A stretch of 36,593 nucleotides of DNA from Stenotrophomonas maltophilia (lineage in GTDB: Bacteria > Pseudomonadota > Gammaproteobacteria > Xanthomonadales > Xanthomonadaceae). The position numbers and the translations under genes were made by a program. The stretch lies in contig NZ_RAUX01000011.1 in NCBI RefSeq assembly GCF_013464485.1, forward strand, positions 1-36,593. Reading direction: 5' to 3'. This document shows, piece by piece, positions 1 through 8,023 of this stretch. Numbering within the stretch: the stretch's first letter is position 1; each line of letters begins with the position of its first letter. The notes beneath the pieces were generated by a model, which saw only the letters and a list, made by a program, of their open reading frames with translations, was not told where the DNA came from and made no database searches.

Positions 1-76
<76 letters not shown>

Positions 77-90
77 GACTCAGGAGACGA

Positions 91-119
91 ATTGTGCGGT
101 ACGGCAGAGGATGTGTCAA
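91..119 (-). promoter_or_regulatory. Promoter of tRNA-Leu copy 1
   Basis: On the minus strand a perfect -35 TTGACA (114-119) is followed after exactly 17 nt by CACAAT (91-96), a good -10. The tRNA 5' end lies 14 nt further on. The same hexamers and spacing recur upstream of the other two copies. Confidence 0.85.
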
Positions 120-126
120 CAACATT

Positions 127-1026
127 TCACACCTTTTTCTGCGGTTGCACGCCCAGGTGAAGCAGCAGGCTGCGCATTGCCGATGACAACTGCGCCCACT
201 CGGCAAAACAGGCGCACAGGCGGCGCTGTGCCCACGCATCGGCGAGCGGTACGGCGACGGTATGCGTGCTGCGCCGATGCTGGCGGGCGATGGTCCGCGG
301 CACGATGCCGACACCAATGTCGTGGCCGACCATGATGCACACGCCTTCGAAGGTCTTCATGCGGATACGCACGTCCAGGCGCCGCCCGATGTCGCGCGCC
401 TGGTCCTCGATGTAGGCCTGCAGTGCATTGCCATCGGCCAGGGCGACGAAGGTCTCGCCGGCAACATCGGCGAAGGCCAGGCTGCGCCGCGATGCGAAGC
501 GATGGTCTGCGGGGAGCAGCATCACCAGTGGATCTTCGGCCACCACATGCTGCTGCAGGCCGGCAGCGTCGACCGCATCACTGATGATGCCGGCCTCGGC
601 CTGGCCAGCACTGATCGCACGCACGACTTCGGGGCTGGTGCGCTCCAGCAGTTCCACGTGCAGGCGTGGGCGTTCGGCCAGCCACGGTGCGAGCCGCGAG
701 GGCAGGTAGTTGGTCAGCGCTGCGGTGTTGGCATACAGATGCAGGGTGCCGCGCGCACCGTGCGCGAACGCCTGCAGTTCACCGCGCAGCTGTGCCTGCT
801 GCTGCAGGATCAAGCGTGCATGGTGGGCGAGCGCGGCACCGGCTTCGGTCAGGCTGACGCCGCGTGGGTGCCGGTTCAACAGCGGGGTACCGGCATCGGC
901 TTCGATCGTGCGCAGGCGCTCACTGGCTGAGCCCAGTGCCAGGTTTGCCTGCGCGGCACCGGCCGTGATGCTGCCCGCTTCGGCAATGGCCAGGAACAGG
1001 CGCAGGTCGGCGATATCCATCCGCAT
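127..1026 (-). CDS. LysR-family transcriptional regulator
   Basis: This 299-residue protein has the standard LysR length. The N-terminal winged helix-turn-helix is at about residues 3-62 (ADLRLFLAIAEAGSITAGAA, then SASERLRTIEADAGTPLLNR), followed by a periplasmic-binding-protein-like effector domain from about residue 90 to the end. The ATG at 1026 is preceded by GAGGG at a suitable distance; a second ATG two codons later is possible. The gene is divergent from a TauE/SafE-type permease with about 100 bp between them. This is the usual layout for a LysR protein controlling its neighbour and itself from a shared promoter region. The effector cannot be read from the sequence. The pair sits between two identical tRNA-Leu genes. 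Confidence 0.9.
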   Translation of the reverse strand: MRMDIADLRLFLAIAEAGSITAGAAQANLALGSASERLRTIEADAGTPLLNRHPRGVSLTEAGAALAHHARLILQQQAQLRGELQAFAHGARGTLHLYANTAALTNYLPSRLAPWLAERPRLHVELLERTSPEVVRAISAGQAEAGIISDAVDAAGLQQHVVAEDPLVMLLPADHRFASRRSLAFADVAGETFVALADGNALQAYIEDQARDIGRRLDVRIRMKTFEGVCIMVGHDIGVGIVPRTIARQHRRSTHTVAVPLADAWAQRRLCACFAEWAQLSSAMRSLLLHLGVQPQKKV

Positions 1027-1125
1027 GTGATGCCCTCATCGCAACGCCTGAGCCTTCGGATCAGCCGAAGGCGAGGCCGGGAAGACCGCATTGTGCGCCG
1101 AGCGGCCGGCCGATCCAATGAAGGC

Positions 1126-1872
1126 ATGAATGAATCGATGTACTTCTACGTGCTGCTGGTGGTGGTGTTCGTGCTGGCCGGTGTGGTCAAGGGCGTGACC
1201 GGCATGGGGTTGCCGACAGTGGCGATGGGTCTGCTCGGTGGCGCGCTGTCGCCGGTGGCGGCGGCATCGATGCTGTTCATCCCCACCTTCGTCACCAATG
1301 CGTGGCAGCTGTTGTCCGGGCCATCGCTGGGCCACATCGTGCGGCGCCTGTGGCCGATGATGCTGGCCGTGGTGGTGGTGACGCTGGGTTCGGCGGCGCT
1401 GCTGGTGCGGGTCGATCGCACCTGGTCGCGCGTGGCTTTGGGCGTGGCGCTGGTGGTCTACGCAGCATATGCGCTGCTCGCGCCGGTGTTCCGCGTACCG
1501 CAGCGGCGCGAGCGATGGCTGGGGCCGCTGGTGGGGGCGTTGTCGGGTGTGGTGACCGGCGCCACCGGCGTGTTCGTGATGCCGGCGGTGCCGTACCTGC
1601 AGTCGCTGGGGTTGCAGCGCGAGGAGCTGGTGCAGGCGCTGGGACTGGCGTTCACTGTGTCGACGATTTCGCTGACCACTGGTCTGGTGCTGCACGGCGC
1701 ATTCGGCATCCAGCAGCTGGGGCTGAGTACGCTGGCGGTGCTGCCGGCATTGCTGGGCATGTGGCTGGGGCAGGTGATCCGGCAGCGCATCAGTGCGCGG
1801 GTATTCCGCGCCTGTTTCCTGGGTTTCCTGCTGCTGCTCGGGCTGGAGCTGGTGCTGCGGCCGCTGTTGTGA
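1126..1872 (+). CDS. TauE/SafE-family membrane permease (putative anion exporter)
   Basis: A strongly hydrophobic 248-residue protein with about eight predicted membrane segments. It shows the internal duplication of the TauE/SafE (former DUF81) family: the first half begins GVVKGVTGMGLP and the second GVVTGATGVFVMP, both near the start of a repeat. Family members are linked to export of sulfite, sulfoacetate or other organosulfur anions, but the substrate here is not determinable. I placed the start at ATG 1126. ATG 1138 is the alternative, because the nearest GAAGG (1120-1124) is too close to 1126. Longer reading frames back to 1027 run into the regulator's promoter and are unlikely. A bidirectional terminator follows at 1913. 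Confidence 0.82.
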   Translation: MNESMYFYVLLVVVFVLAGVVKGVTGMGLPTVAMGLLGGALSPVAAASMLFIPTFVTNAWQLLSGPSLGHIVRRLWPMMLAVVVVTLGSAALLVRVDRTWSRVALGVALVVYAAYALLAPVFRVPQRRERWLGPLVGALSGVVTGATGVFVMPAVPYLQSLGLQREELVQALGLAFTVSTISLTTGLVLHGAFGIQQLGLSTLAVLPALLGMWLGQVIRQRISARVFRACFLGFLLLLGLELVLRPLL

Positions 1873-1912
1873 TGCCGGCCGCCGGTCGCGGCGATGCCGA
1901 ATCACGGGCATG

Positions 1913-1937
1913 AAAAAACCCGCTTTCGCGGGTTTTT
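1913..1937. terminator. Bidirectional rho-independent terminator
   Basis: An A6 tract, then CCCGC-TTTC-GCGGG, then T5. The hairpin with A and T tracts on both sides can end the permease transcript from the left and the tRNA-Leu copy 2 transcript from the right. Confidence 0.85.
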
Positions 1938-1950
1938 CTCATTCTCGACG

Positions 1951-2035
<85 letters not shown>

Positions 2036-2048
2036 GTCGAGGAGCGAG

Positions 2049-2077
2049 ATTATGGGGTGTTGTTACGGGGGTGTCAA
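2049..2077 (-). promoter_or_regulatory. Promoter of tRNA-Leu copy 2
   Basis: Minus-strand TTGACA (2072-2077), a 17-nt spacer and CATAAT (2049-2054). The tRNA begins 14 nt downstream of the -10. Confidence 0.88.
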
Positions 2078-2162
2078 CACCCTTGTGAAGATCATTGCCG
2101 ATACCGGGTCGGAGTTCCTTCCTGCAGGAGTAAGAGTCGAGCCTCAGGGCCGGATTACAGGC

Positions 2163-2195
2163 AAAAAAAATCCCCGCCGAAGCGAGGAGTTTTTT
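2163..2195 (-). terminator. Terminator of tRNA-Leu copy 3
   Basis: Read on the minus strand, TCCTCGC-TTCG-GCGGGGA forms a 7-bp stem (one G-U pair) followed by T8. It lies just downstream of copy 3 and upstream of the copy 2 promoter. Confidence 0.85.
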
Positions 2196-2198
2196 CGT

Positions 2199-2283
<85 letters not shown>

Positions 2284-2297
2284 GTTCCAGAGGCGCA

Positions 2298-2326
2298 ATT
2301 GTGAAGATGAATCCGCAGGCTGTCAA
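2298..2326 (-). promoter_or_regulatory. Promoter of tRNA-Leu copy 3
   Basis: Minus-strand TTGACA (2321-2326), 17 nt, CACAAT (2298-2303). The tRNA start is 14 nt beyond the -10. It is divergent from rnr, which starts about 85 bp away. Confidence 0.87.
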
Positions 2327-2411
2327 CGACTTCCTGAATATTTTTCATGCAAGGCCTTCAAGACAGCCGCTGACCCGTTCTGCACGCCATCAACGGCTAC
2401 CATGTAGGGCG

Positions 2412-4877
2412 ATGACTACCAAAAAACCAAGCAAGGGCGGGAGCAAGTCCCGCAGCCAGGCCCCGAAGAAGGGCGCAAAGGCGGGCGCAGCCCGCACCAC
2501 AAAGCCGGGCAAGCCGCTGCCGGGCTGGTTCCCCGAATTGAATGAAGGTGGTGCGCTGCCGCGTGGCCGCAAGGTCCGCAGCGCAGAGGTCAGCGCACCG
2601 GGCCCGGCGCCGGGCCGCAAGCTGCCGCCGTCCGGCAAGGTGATCGACGATCCCTATGCCGCGCGCGAAGCGGAGAAATACGAACAGCCCATCGCCAGCC
2701 GCGAGGCCATCCTGGCCCTGCTGGAGCGCTGCGAAGGGCCGCAGACTGCCGAGGAACTGGGCGTGCGTCTGGGGCTGACCGCACCGGACCGGGCCGAGGC
2801 GCTGTCGCGCCGGCTCGGCGCGATGGTGCGCGATGGCCAGCTGGTGCAGAACCGCCGCGGTGGCTTCGCGCCGATCCAGACCCTGAACCTGGTCACCGGC
2901 GTGGTGATTGCCAACCCGGAAGGGTTCGGCTTCCTGCGCCCGGTCGAGGGGGGCGACGATCTGTTCCTGCCGCCGTATGAAATGCGCAAGGTGATGCACG
3001 GCGACAAGGTGCTGGCCCGCGTGACCGGCATCGACCACCGTGGCCGTCGCGAAGGCAGCATTGCGCGCGTGCTCGAGCGCGGCATGACCCGCCTGATCGG
3101 CCGCTTCAGCGTCGAGATGGGGATCAATTACGTGGTACCTGACGACAAGCGCGTGCAGCGCAACGTGCAGGTGCCGCCGGACCAGACCGGTGGCGCGCGC
3201 GACGGCCAGCTGGTGGTCTGCGAACTGACCCAGGCACCGGACAGCCGCCGTCCGCCGATCGGCCGCATCATCGCCGTGCTCGGCGACAAGCTGACCGCAT
3301 CGCTGGTGGTGGAGACTGCCATCCACGGCCACGAACTGCCATTCGAGTTCCCGCAGGAAGTATTGGACGAAGCCGCCTCGGTGCCGATGGCGGTTGAACC
3401 GTCGATGATCGGCGACCGCGTGGACTTGCGCAGCACGCCGCTGGTCACCATTGACGGCGAGGATGCCAAGGACTTCGACGACGCGGTGTACTGCGAGCCG
3501 AATGCCGATGGTTTCCGCCTGGTGGTGGCGATCGCCGACGTCTCCAACTACGTGCGCCCCGGCACGCCGCTGGACGAGGAAGCGCAGAAGCGCGCCACCT
3601 CGGTGTACTTCCCGGGCTTCGTGGTGCCGATGCTGCCGGAGACCCTGTCCAACGGCATCTGCTCGCTGATGCCCAAGGTCGATCGCATGTGCTTCGTATG
3701 CGACATGCAGATCGACCGCGACGGCCTGGTCACGCATTCGCGCTTCTACGAGGCGGTGATGAACTCGCACGCGCGCCTGACCTACACCCAGGTATGGAAG
3801 GCGGTGGGCGAGGACGATGCCGATACCAAGGCCTGGATGGGTGACCTGCTGCCGCAGGTGCAGCGCCTGCACCAGCTGTACATGGTGCTGTCCAAGGCAC
3901 GCGCCAAGCGCGGTGCCATCGAGTTCGAAAGCAGTGAAGTGCGCTTCGTGCTGGACAACCGCGGTGAAGTGACCCAGGCCGGCATGCTGGTGCGCAACGA
4001 CGCGCACAAGCTGATCGAGGAATGCATGATTGCGGCCAACGTCGAGGCGGCGAAGTACCTGCTGTCGCGCCACGTGCCGGCCCCGTACCGCATCCACGAG
4101 AAGCCGCCGGAAACCAAGTACGCCGATCTGCTGGAATTCCTCAAGGAGTTCAAGCTGAGCCTGCCGCCGTGGTCGAAGGTGCGCCCGGGCGATTACACCA
4201 AGCTGCTGAAGAAGATCCGCGACCGCCCCGATGCCACGCTGCTGGAATCGGTGCTGCTGCGCAGCCAGAGCCTGGCGATCTACAGCCCGGAAAACCACGG
4301 TCACTTCGGCCTGGCACTGGAGGCTTACGCGCACTTCACCTCGCCGATCCGTCGCTATCCCGACCTGCTGGTGCACCGCGCGATCAAGCACGCGCTGTCC
4401 GGCAAGCCGCTGGACAAGTTCACCTACAACGCGCGCGAAATGGCTGCGCTGGCGTTGCAGTGCTCCGAGCGTGAGCGCCGTGCCGATGAAGCCGAGCGCG
4501 AGGTCGACGAGCGTTACCGCGCGGCGTGGATGGAAAAGCACGTGGGTGGCCAGTTCGATGGCGTGATCAGCGGCGTGACCAGCTTCGGCCTGTTCGTGGA
4601 GCTGGATGAGTCGAAGGTGCAGGGCCTGGTCCACGTGACCCAGCTGCCGCAGGACTATTACAAGTTCGACGCTACCCGCAAGACGCTGACCGGCGAACGC
4701 CGCGGCAGCAGCTATCGGCTGGGCGACCGCGTGCGGATCCTGGTGCTGAAGGCCAGCATGGAAGAGCGCAAGATCGACTTCCGCCTGGTCGAACACAAGG
4801 GCGAGGACGAAGGCGATGGCCTGCCGCCGCTGCCCGAACGTGGCAAGCCGGCCAAGCGGAAGAAAGAGAAGTACTGA
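2412..4877 (+). CDS. rnr: RNase R (3'-to-5' exoribonuclease)
   Basis: Processive RNB-family exonuclease that degrades structured RNA. Of 821 residues, a basic Lys/Ser-rich N-terminus (1-40) precedes a winged-helix domain (about 97-155). Cold-shock OB folds follow (from about 160, with GFGFLRP), then the catalytic RNB domain and a C-terminal S1 domain (about 714-798), ending in a basic tail. The catalytic signature DGEDAKDFDDAV carries Asp348, Asp354, Asp356 and Asp357. Start ATG 2412 is chosen because longer frames would cross the tRNA-Leu gene; the Shine-Dalgarno is weak (AGGG at 2406-2409). rnr is usually followed directly by rlmB, but here a GFA-family gene and REP hairpins lie between them. 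Confidence 0.95.
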   Translation: MTTKKPSKGGSKSRSQAPKKGAKAGAARTTKPGKPLPGWFPELNEGGALPRGRKVRSAEVSAPGPAPGRKLPPSGKVIDDPYAAREAEKYEQPIASREAILALLERCEGPQTAEELGVRLGLTAPDRAEALSRRLGAMVRDGQLVQNRRGGFAPIQTLNLVTGVVIANPEGFGFLRPVEGGDDLFLPPYEMRKVMHGDKVLARVTGIDHRGRREGSIARVLERGMTRLIGRFSVEMGINYVVPDDKRVQRNVQVPPDQTGGARDGQLVVCELTQAPDSRRPPIGRIIAVLGDKLTASLVVETAIHGHELPFEFPQEVLDEAASVPMAVEPSMIGDRVDLRSTPLVTIDGEDAKDFDDAVYCEPNADGFRLVVAIADVSNYVRPGTPLDEEAQKRATSVYFPGFVVPMLPETLSNGICSLMPKVDRMCFVCDMQIDRDGLVTHSRFYEAVMNSHARLTYTQVWKAVGEDDADTKAWMGDLLPQVQRLHQLYMVLSKARAKRGAIEFESSEVRFVLDNRGEVTQAGMLVRNDAHKLIEECMIAANVEAAKYLLSRHVPAPYRIHEKPPETKYADLLEFLKEFKLSLPPWSKVRPGDYTKLLKKIRDRPDATLLESVLLRSQSLAIYSPENHGHFGLALEAYAHFTSPIRRYPDLLVHRAIKHALSGKPLDKFTYNAREMAALALQCSERERRADEAEREVDERYRAAWMEKHVGGQFDGVISGVTSFGLFVELDESKVQGLVHVTQLPQDYYKFDATRKTLTGERRGSSYRLGDRVRILVLKASMEERKIDFRLVEHKGEDEGDGLPPLPERGKPAKRKKEKY

Positions 4878-4880
4878 TTT

Positions 4881-5009
4881 GTAGAGCCGAGCCATGCTCG
4901 GCTGCGCGCACACGGTGTGCCGACCAACGGTCGGCACCCACCTCACCTGGTGGGTGCCAACCTTGGTTGGCACATCCCTCACCCGGTAGGTGCCAACCTT
5001 GGTTGGCAC
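4881..5009. repeat. Cluster of SMAG/REP palindromes between rnr and the GFA gene
   Basis: Four hairpin units: GTAG plus AGCCGAGCCATGCTCGGCT (4881-4903); GTGCCGACC-AAC-GGTCGGCAC (4917-4937); GTGCCAACCTTGGTTGGCAC (4954-4973); and GTAG plus the same 20-mer (4986-5009). Units two and three face each other. They fit the GTAG-headed REP family known from Stenotrophomonas. The first unit starts 3 bp after the rnr stop codon. Confidence 0.85.
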
Positions 5010-5030
5010 GCCGTTACGGAGGAACCCACC

Positions 5031-5513
5031 ATGCAGGGCCAACCCGAATACAGCGGCGGCTGCCAGTGTGGCGCGATCCGCTTCCAGGCGCGCGGCGCGC
5101 TCACCGACAGTTCGATCTGCCACTGCCGGATGTGCCAGAAGGCTTTCGGCGCCTACTACGCGCCGCTGGTGTCGGTACGCGGCGTGCAGTTCAGCTGGAC
5201 CCGGGGCCAGCCGCGCTATTTCCAGTCGTCCAATGTGGTGCGGCGTGGCTTCTGCGCCGACTGCGGCACCCCCCTGACCTATGAGGCGCCGGACGGCGTG
5301 GCGGTGGCGGCCGGCGCCTTCGACGAGCCCGATCGCCTGCCGCCGACGATCCAGTACGGGGTCGAACGCAAGCTGCCCTTCGTCGACAGCCTGTCCAGCC
5401 TGCCGGCCCGTCGTACCGAGGACGACATCGCGGCTCTGGACTTCCTGGCCACGATCGTGTCCCACCAGCACCCCGACCACGACACCCCGCACTGGCCGCC
5501 GCGCAGCCGGTAA
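5031..5513 (+). CDS. GFA/CENP-V-family zinc-binding protein
   Basis: A 160-residue protein of the family named after glutathione-dependent formaldehyde-activating enzyme; most members are of unknown activity. The zinc-site cysteines are all visible: Cys11 and Cys13 (GGCQCGAIRF), Cys30/Cys32/Cys35 (CHCRMCQKAFG) and Cys75/Cys78 (CADCGTPLTY). ATG 5031 is preceded by GGAGG with 8-nt spacing, a strong ribosome site. The frame is open upstream only through REP DNA, so that extension is not coding. It lies between rnr and rlmB, with REP clusters on both sides, which suggests an insertion into an ancestral rnr-rlmB unit. Glutathione or formaldehyde activity should not be assumed. Confidence 0.88.
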   Translation: MQGQPEYSGGCQCGAIRFQARGALTDSSICHCRMCQKAFGAYYAPLVSVRGVQFSWTRGQPRYFQSSNVVRRGFCADCGTPLTYEAPDGVAVAAGAFDEPDRLPPTIQYGVERKLPFVDSLSSLPARRTEDDIAALDFLATIVSHQHPDHDTPHWPPRSR

Positions 5514-5520
5514 CGCACCC

Positions 5521-5597
5521 GTAGAGCCGAGCCCACGCTCGGCTGGCAGATCGCCGCGGCCTCAACCCACGGCAGCCGAGCCCACGCTCGGCTCCAC
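5521..5597. repeat. Inverted pair of SMAG/REP units
   Basis: GTAG plus AGCCGAGCCCACGCTCGGCT (5521-5544) faces a second copy of the 20-mer (5574-5593), which is followed by CCAC, a degenerate form of the reversed GTAG tag. It fills most of the 154-bp gap before rlmB. Confidence 0.85.
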
Positions 5598-5667
5598 AGG
5601 GGGGCCGCCGCAGCGCCCGGCCCGCCGATGCTCTACCATAGCCACCCCCTTTCCGGTCCCCGCCCGC

Positions 5668-6411
5668 ATGAGCAAGAACAGCCAGTGGATTGTCGGCGTC
5701 AACGCCGTCGCCTCCTCCATCGAGAACGACGCCGAGAACGTCCGCGAAGTGCTGGTCGAGGCCGGTGCGAAGAATCCGCGCCTGACCGAGATCGAGGAAA
5801 ATGCCCGCCGCAAGGGCATCGACGTGCGCAAGGTCAACAGCCAGGCGCTGGATGGCGTGGGCGGTTCGGTGCGCCATCAAGGCGTGGCCGCGCGCTATGC
5901 CGCCGCCCGTACCTACAGCGAGAACGAGCTGGAAGGCTTGGTCACTGCAGCCGAGGGCAAGGCTCTGCTGCTGGTGCTGGACGAGGTGCAGGATCCGCAC
6001 AACCTGGGCGCCTGCCTGCGTTCGGCCGCCGCCGCCGGTGCGACTGCAGTGATCATCCCCAAGGACAAGTCGGCCACGGTGAACGCGACCGTGCGCAAGA
6101 CCTCGGCCGGTGCCGCCGATCTGATCCCGGTGGTGGCGGTGACCAACCTGTCGCGCTGCCTGAAGGACCTGCAGAAGCAGGGCGTGTGGATCTATGGCCT
6201 GGCCGGTGAAGCCACCTCCTCGCTGTACCAGCTGGACCTGAAGGGCAACATCGCCCTGGTGCTGGGTGGCGAGGCCGATGGCCTGCGCCGCCTGACCCGC
6301 GAGAACTGCGATGGCCTGGTCAAGATTCCGATGCCGGGCGAGATCGAGAGCCTGAATGTCTCCGTCGCTGCCGGCGTCAGCCTGTTCGAGGCCGTGCGCC
6401 AGCGCGGTTGA
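5668..6411 (+). CDS. rlmB: 23S rRNA (guanosine-2251-2'-O)-methyltransferase RlmB
   Basis: SpoU/TrmH-family (SPOUT, knotted-fold) methyltransferase of 248 residues that modifies a guanosine in the peptidyl-transferase region of 23S rRNA using SAM. The N-terminal substrate-binding domain begins WIVGVNAVAS. The three family motifs are present: DPHNLGACLRSA (Asn112 and the following Arg), LVLGGEADGL (from Gly200) and ESLNVSVAAGVSLFE (Asn230 within it). The ATG at 5668 gives the usual length; the frame is open further upstream through REP DNA without a plausible ribosome site. Pairing with rnr is conserved in gammaproteobacteria, which supports RlmB over other TrmH-type paralogues. Confidence 0.93.
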   Translation: MSKNSQWIVGVNAVASSIENDAENVREVLVEAGAKNPRLTEIEENARRKGIDVRKVNSQALDGVGGSVRHQGVAARYAAARTYSENELEGLVTAAEGKALLLVLDEVQDPHNLGACLRSAAAAGATAVIIPKDKSATVNATVRKTSAGAADLIPVVAVTNLSRCLKDLQKQGVWIYGLAGEATSSLYQLDLKGNIALVLGGEADGLRRLTRENCDGLVKIPMPGEIESLNVSVAAGVSLFEAVRQRG

Positions 6412-6426
6412 TCCGCCAGCGGTCTT

Positions 6427-6573
6427 GTAGAGCCGAGCCCACGCTCGGCTGTCGCGCGCAGCGCGGGCGCGTCTTCCCGATCAGAAAGCAGCCGAGCATG
6501 GGCTCGGCTCTACAGAAGTAGCGTGTCGACCCAGGTCGACACCTGCCGGGTAGTCGCCAACCTTGGTTGGCGC
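6427..6573. repeat. Cluster of four SMAG/REP units between rlmB and the efflux operon
   Basis: An inverted pair, GTAG plus AGCCGAGCCCACGCTCGGCT (6427-6450) and its mirror ending in CTAC (6490-6513). Then follow a GTAG unit around TGTCGACCCAGGTCGACA (6518-6541) and a GTAG unit around CGCCAACCTTGGTTGGCG (6550-6572). The units lie between two convergent genes and could serve as a transcript end for either. Confidence 0.85.
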
Positions 6574-6583
6574 TCTCGCGGCT

Positions 6584-8023
6584 TCACCCCGCGCTGCCGC
6601 CCAACGCCTTGAACAGGGTGACGTCGTTGTTCAGCTGGCCCTGGCGCACGCGTGCCAGCGACAGCTCGGCATCGCGCCGGGTCTGCTGCGCTTCCAGCCA
6701 GGTGCGCAGGTCGGTGGCACCGACGCGATAGCGCACCTCCTGCGCGCGCTCCACTTCCACGGCCTCGTCATACGAGGCCTGCGAGGCCGCCACTTGGCGC
6801 GCCAGCTGCTCGCGTGCGGACAGCGCGTTGTCCACTTCGGAGAGCGCGGTGTACAGCGTCTTGCGGAAGTTGGTGGCGGCGATCTGATAGGCGGTGCCGG
6901 CGATATCGGTATCCAGCTGCGCGCGCTGCAGATTGAGGAACGGCAGCGACAGACCCGCGCCCAGCGTGGCCACCGGATTCCGCAGCACATCACCCAGCGA
7001 GGTCGCACTGGAGCCGAGGCTGCCGGTCAGGCTCAGCGCCGGATAGTACTGGGTGGCGGTCACCTTGATGGTCTTCAGGCTGTTGCGCAGTCGCAGTTCG
7101 GCCGCGCGAAGGTCCGGGCGACGGCCCAGCAGATCGCTCGGCAAGCCTTCGGCGATGCCTGGGCTGCGCGCGCCCAGCAGGTCCTGCGGTTCGTCCTGCT
7201 GTGGCCAGGGCGTGCCATCCAGCAACACGGTCAGCGCATTGCGCACTTCCACCCGCTGCTGTTCCAGCGCGCTCTGCGCGGAACGTTGCGACTGCAGGTT
7301 CTGCAGCGCCTGGCGCACTTCCAGGCGCGATACTGCACCGGCATCGAAGCGCGCCTGCACCAGTTCGCGGGTACGTTCCAGCCGCTCCAGGTTGGCCTGG
7401 CCGGTGGCGATCGACTGGTTGAGATAGGCCAGGTTCCAGTACTGGGTGATGGTGTCGCCGATCACCAGCAGCGCGGTGTTCTGCCGGTCTTCCTCGCTGG
7501 CCTCGGCTTCCCAGCGGGCGATGTCGCGCTGGGTGCGCAGGCGGCCCCACAGGTCCACCTCCCAGGCCAGCGAGATGCCGGTGGAGTAGCTGCGACGCCA
7601 GTCGTCGGCCTGGTCGGTCGCCCGGTTGGCACTACCGCTGACACCGGAAGAGGAAGGTTGCGGCCATAGCGCGTTGCTGGCCAGGCCGGCCTGCAGGCGT
7701 GAGCGCTGCACGGCCAGACCGGCGGCAGCCAGATCGCTGTTGGCGGCCAGGGCCTGCGCCACCAGACGGTCCAGGCGTTCATCGCCGAAGCCGGTCCACC
7801 AGCTGTCCTGACGGATGTCGCGGCCGGGAGTATCCAGGCTGCTGCGCGGGTCCTCGGCCGGTGCGTTGAGCGTGGCATTGCCACGCCCGTAGCTGGCCGC
7901 TACGTCGGGGGCCTGTACTGGATAGCGACCGACCGACGCACAGCCGGCCAGCGCGAGCAGGACCGCACCGGCCAGCAGCAGACGCGGGGGAGCAGGGAAG
8001 GGCAATCGGGTCATCATCTTCAT
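6584..8023 (-). CDS. Outer-membrane factor lipoprotein of the MacAB-type pump (NodT/TolC family)
   Basis: A 479-residue RND/ABC-type outer-membrane channel component. The signal peptide ends in a lipobox (LALAGC, Cys28), so it is lipid-anchored like OprM/NodT proteins rather than TolC itself. Two OEP repeats with long Gln/Ala/Arg-rich helices follow, as expected for the periplasmic tunnel; [18 protein letters not shown] is one example. Its ATG overlaps the macB stop codon by 4 bp, so it is translationally coupled as the third gene of the operon macA-macB-OMF. Inference: it forms the outer-membrane exit for the MacAB transporter. An S. maltophilia pump of this layout has been described in the literature as MacABC. 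Confidence 0.92.
   Translation of the reverse strand: MKMMTRLPFPAPPRLLLAGAVLLALAGCASVGRYPVQAPDVAASYGRGNATLNAPAEDPRSSLDTPGRDIRQDSWWTGFGDERLDRLVAQALAANSDLAAAGLAVQRSRLQAGLASNALWPQPSSSGVSGSANRATDQADDWRRSYSTGISLAWEVDLWGRLRTQRDIARWEAEASEEDRQNTALLVIGDTITQYWNLAYLNQSIATGQANLERLERTRELVQARFDAGAVSRLEVRQALQNLQSQRSAQSALEQQRVEVRNALTVLLDGTPWPQQDEPQDLLGARSPGIAEGLPSDLLGRRPDLRAAELRLRNSLKTIKVTATQYYPALSLTGSLGSSATSLGDVLRNPVATLGAGLSLPFLNLQRAQLDTDIAGTAYQIAATNFRKTLYTALSEVDNALSAREQLARQVAASQASYDEAVEVERAQEVRYRVGATDLRTWLEAQQTRRDAELSLARVRQGQLNNDVTLFKALGGSAG

Noticed and set aside
2397-5492. Very long minus-strand open frame opposite rnr and the GFA gene (over 1000 codons)
   Set aside because: It is an antisense shadow caused by GC-rich codon bias. 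Its translation is His/Gln/Arg-rich with no domain, while the plus strand encodes clear RNase R and GFA proteins.
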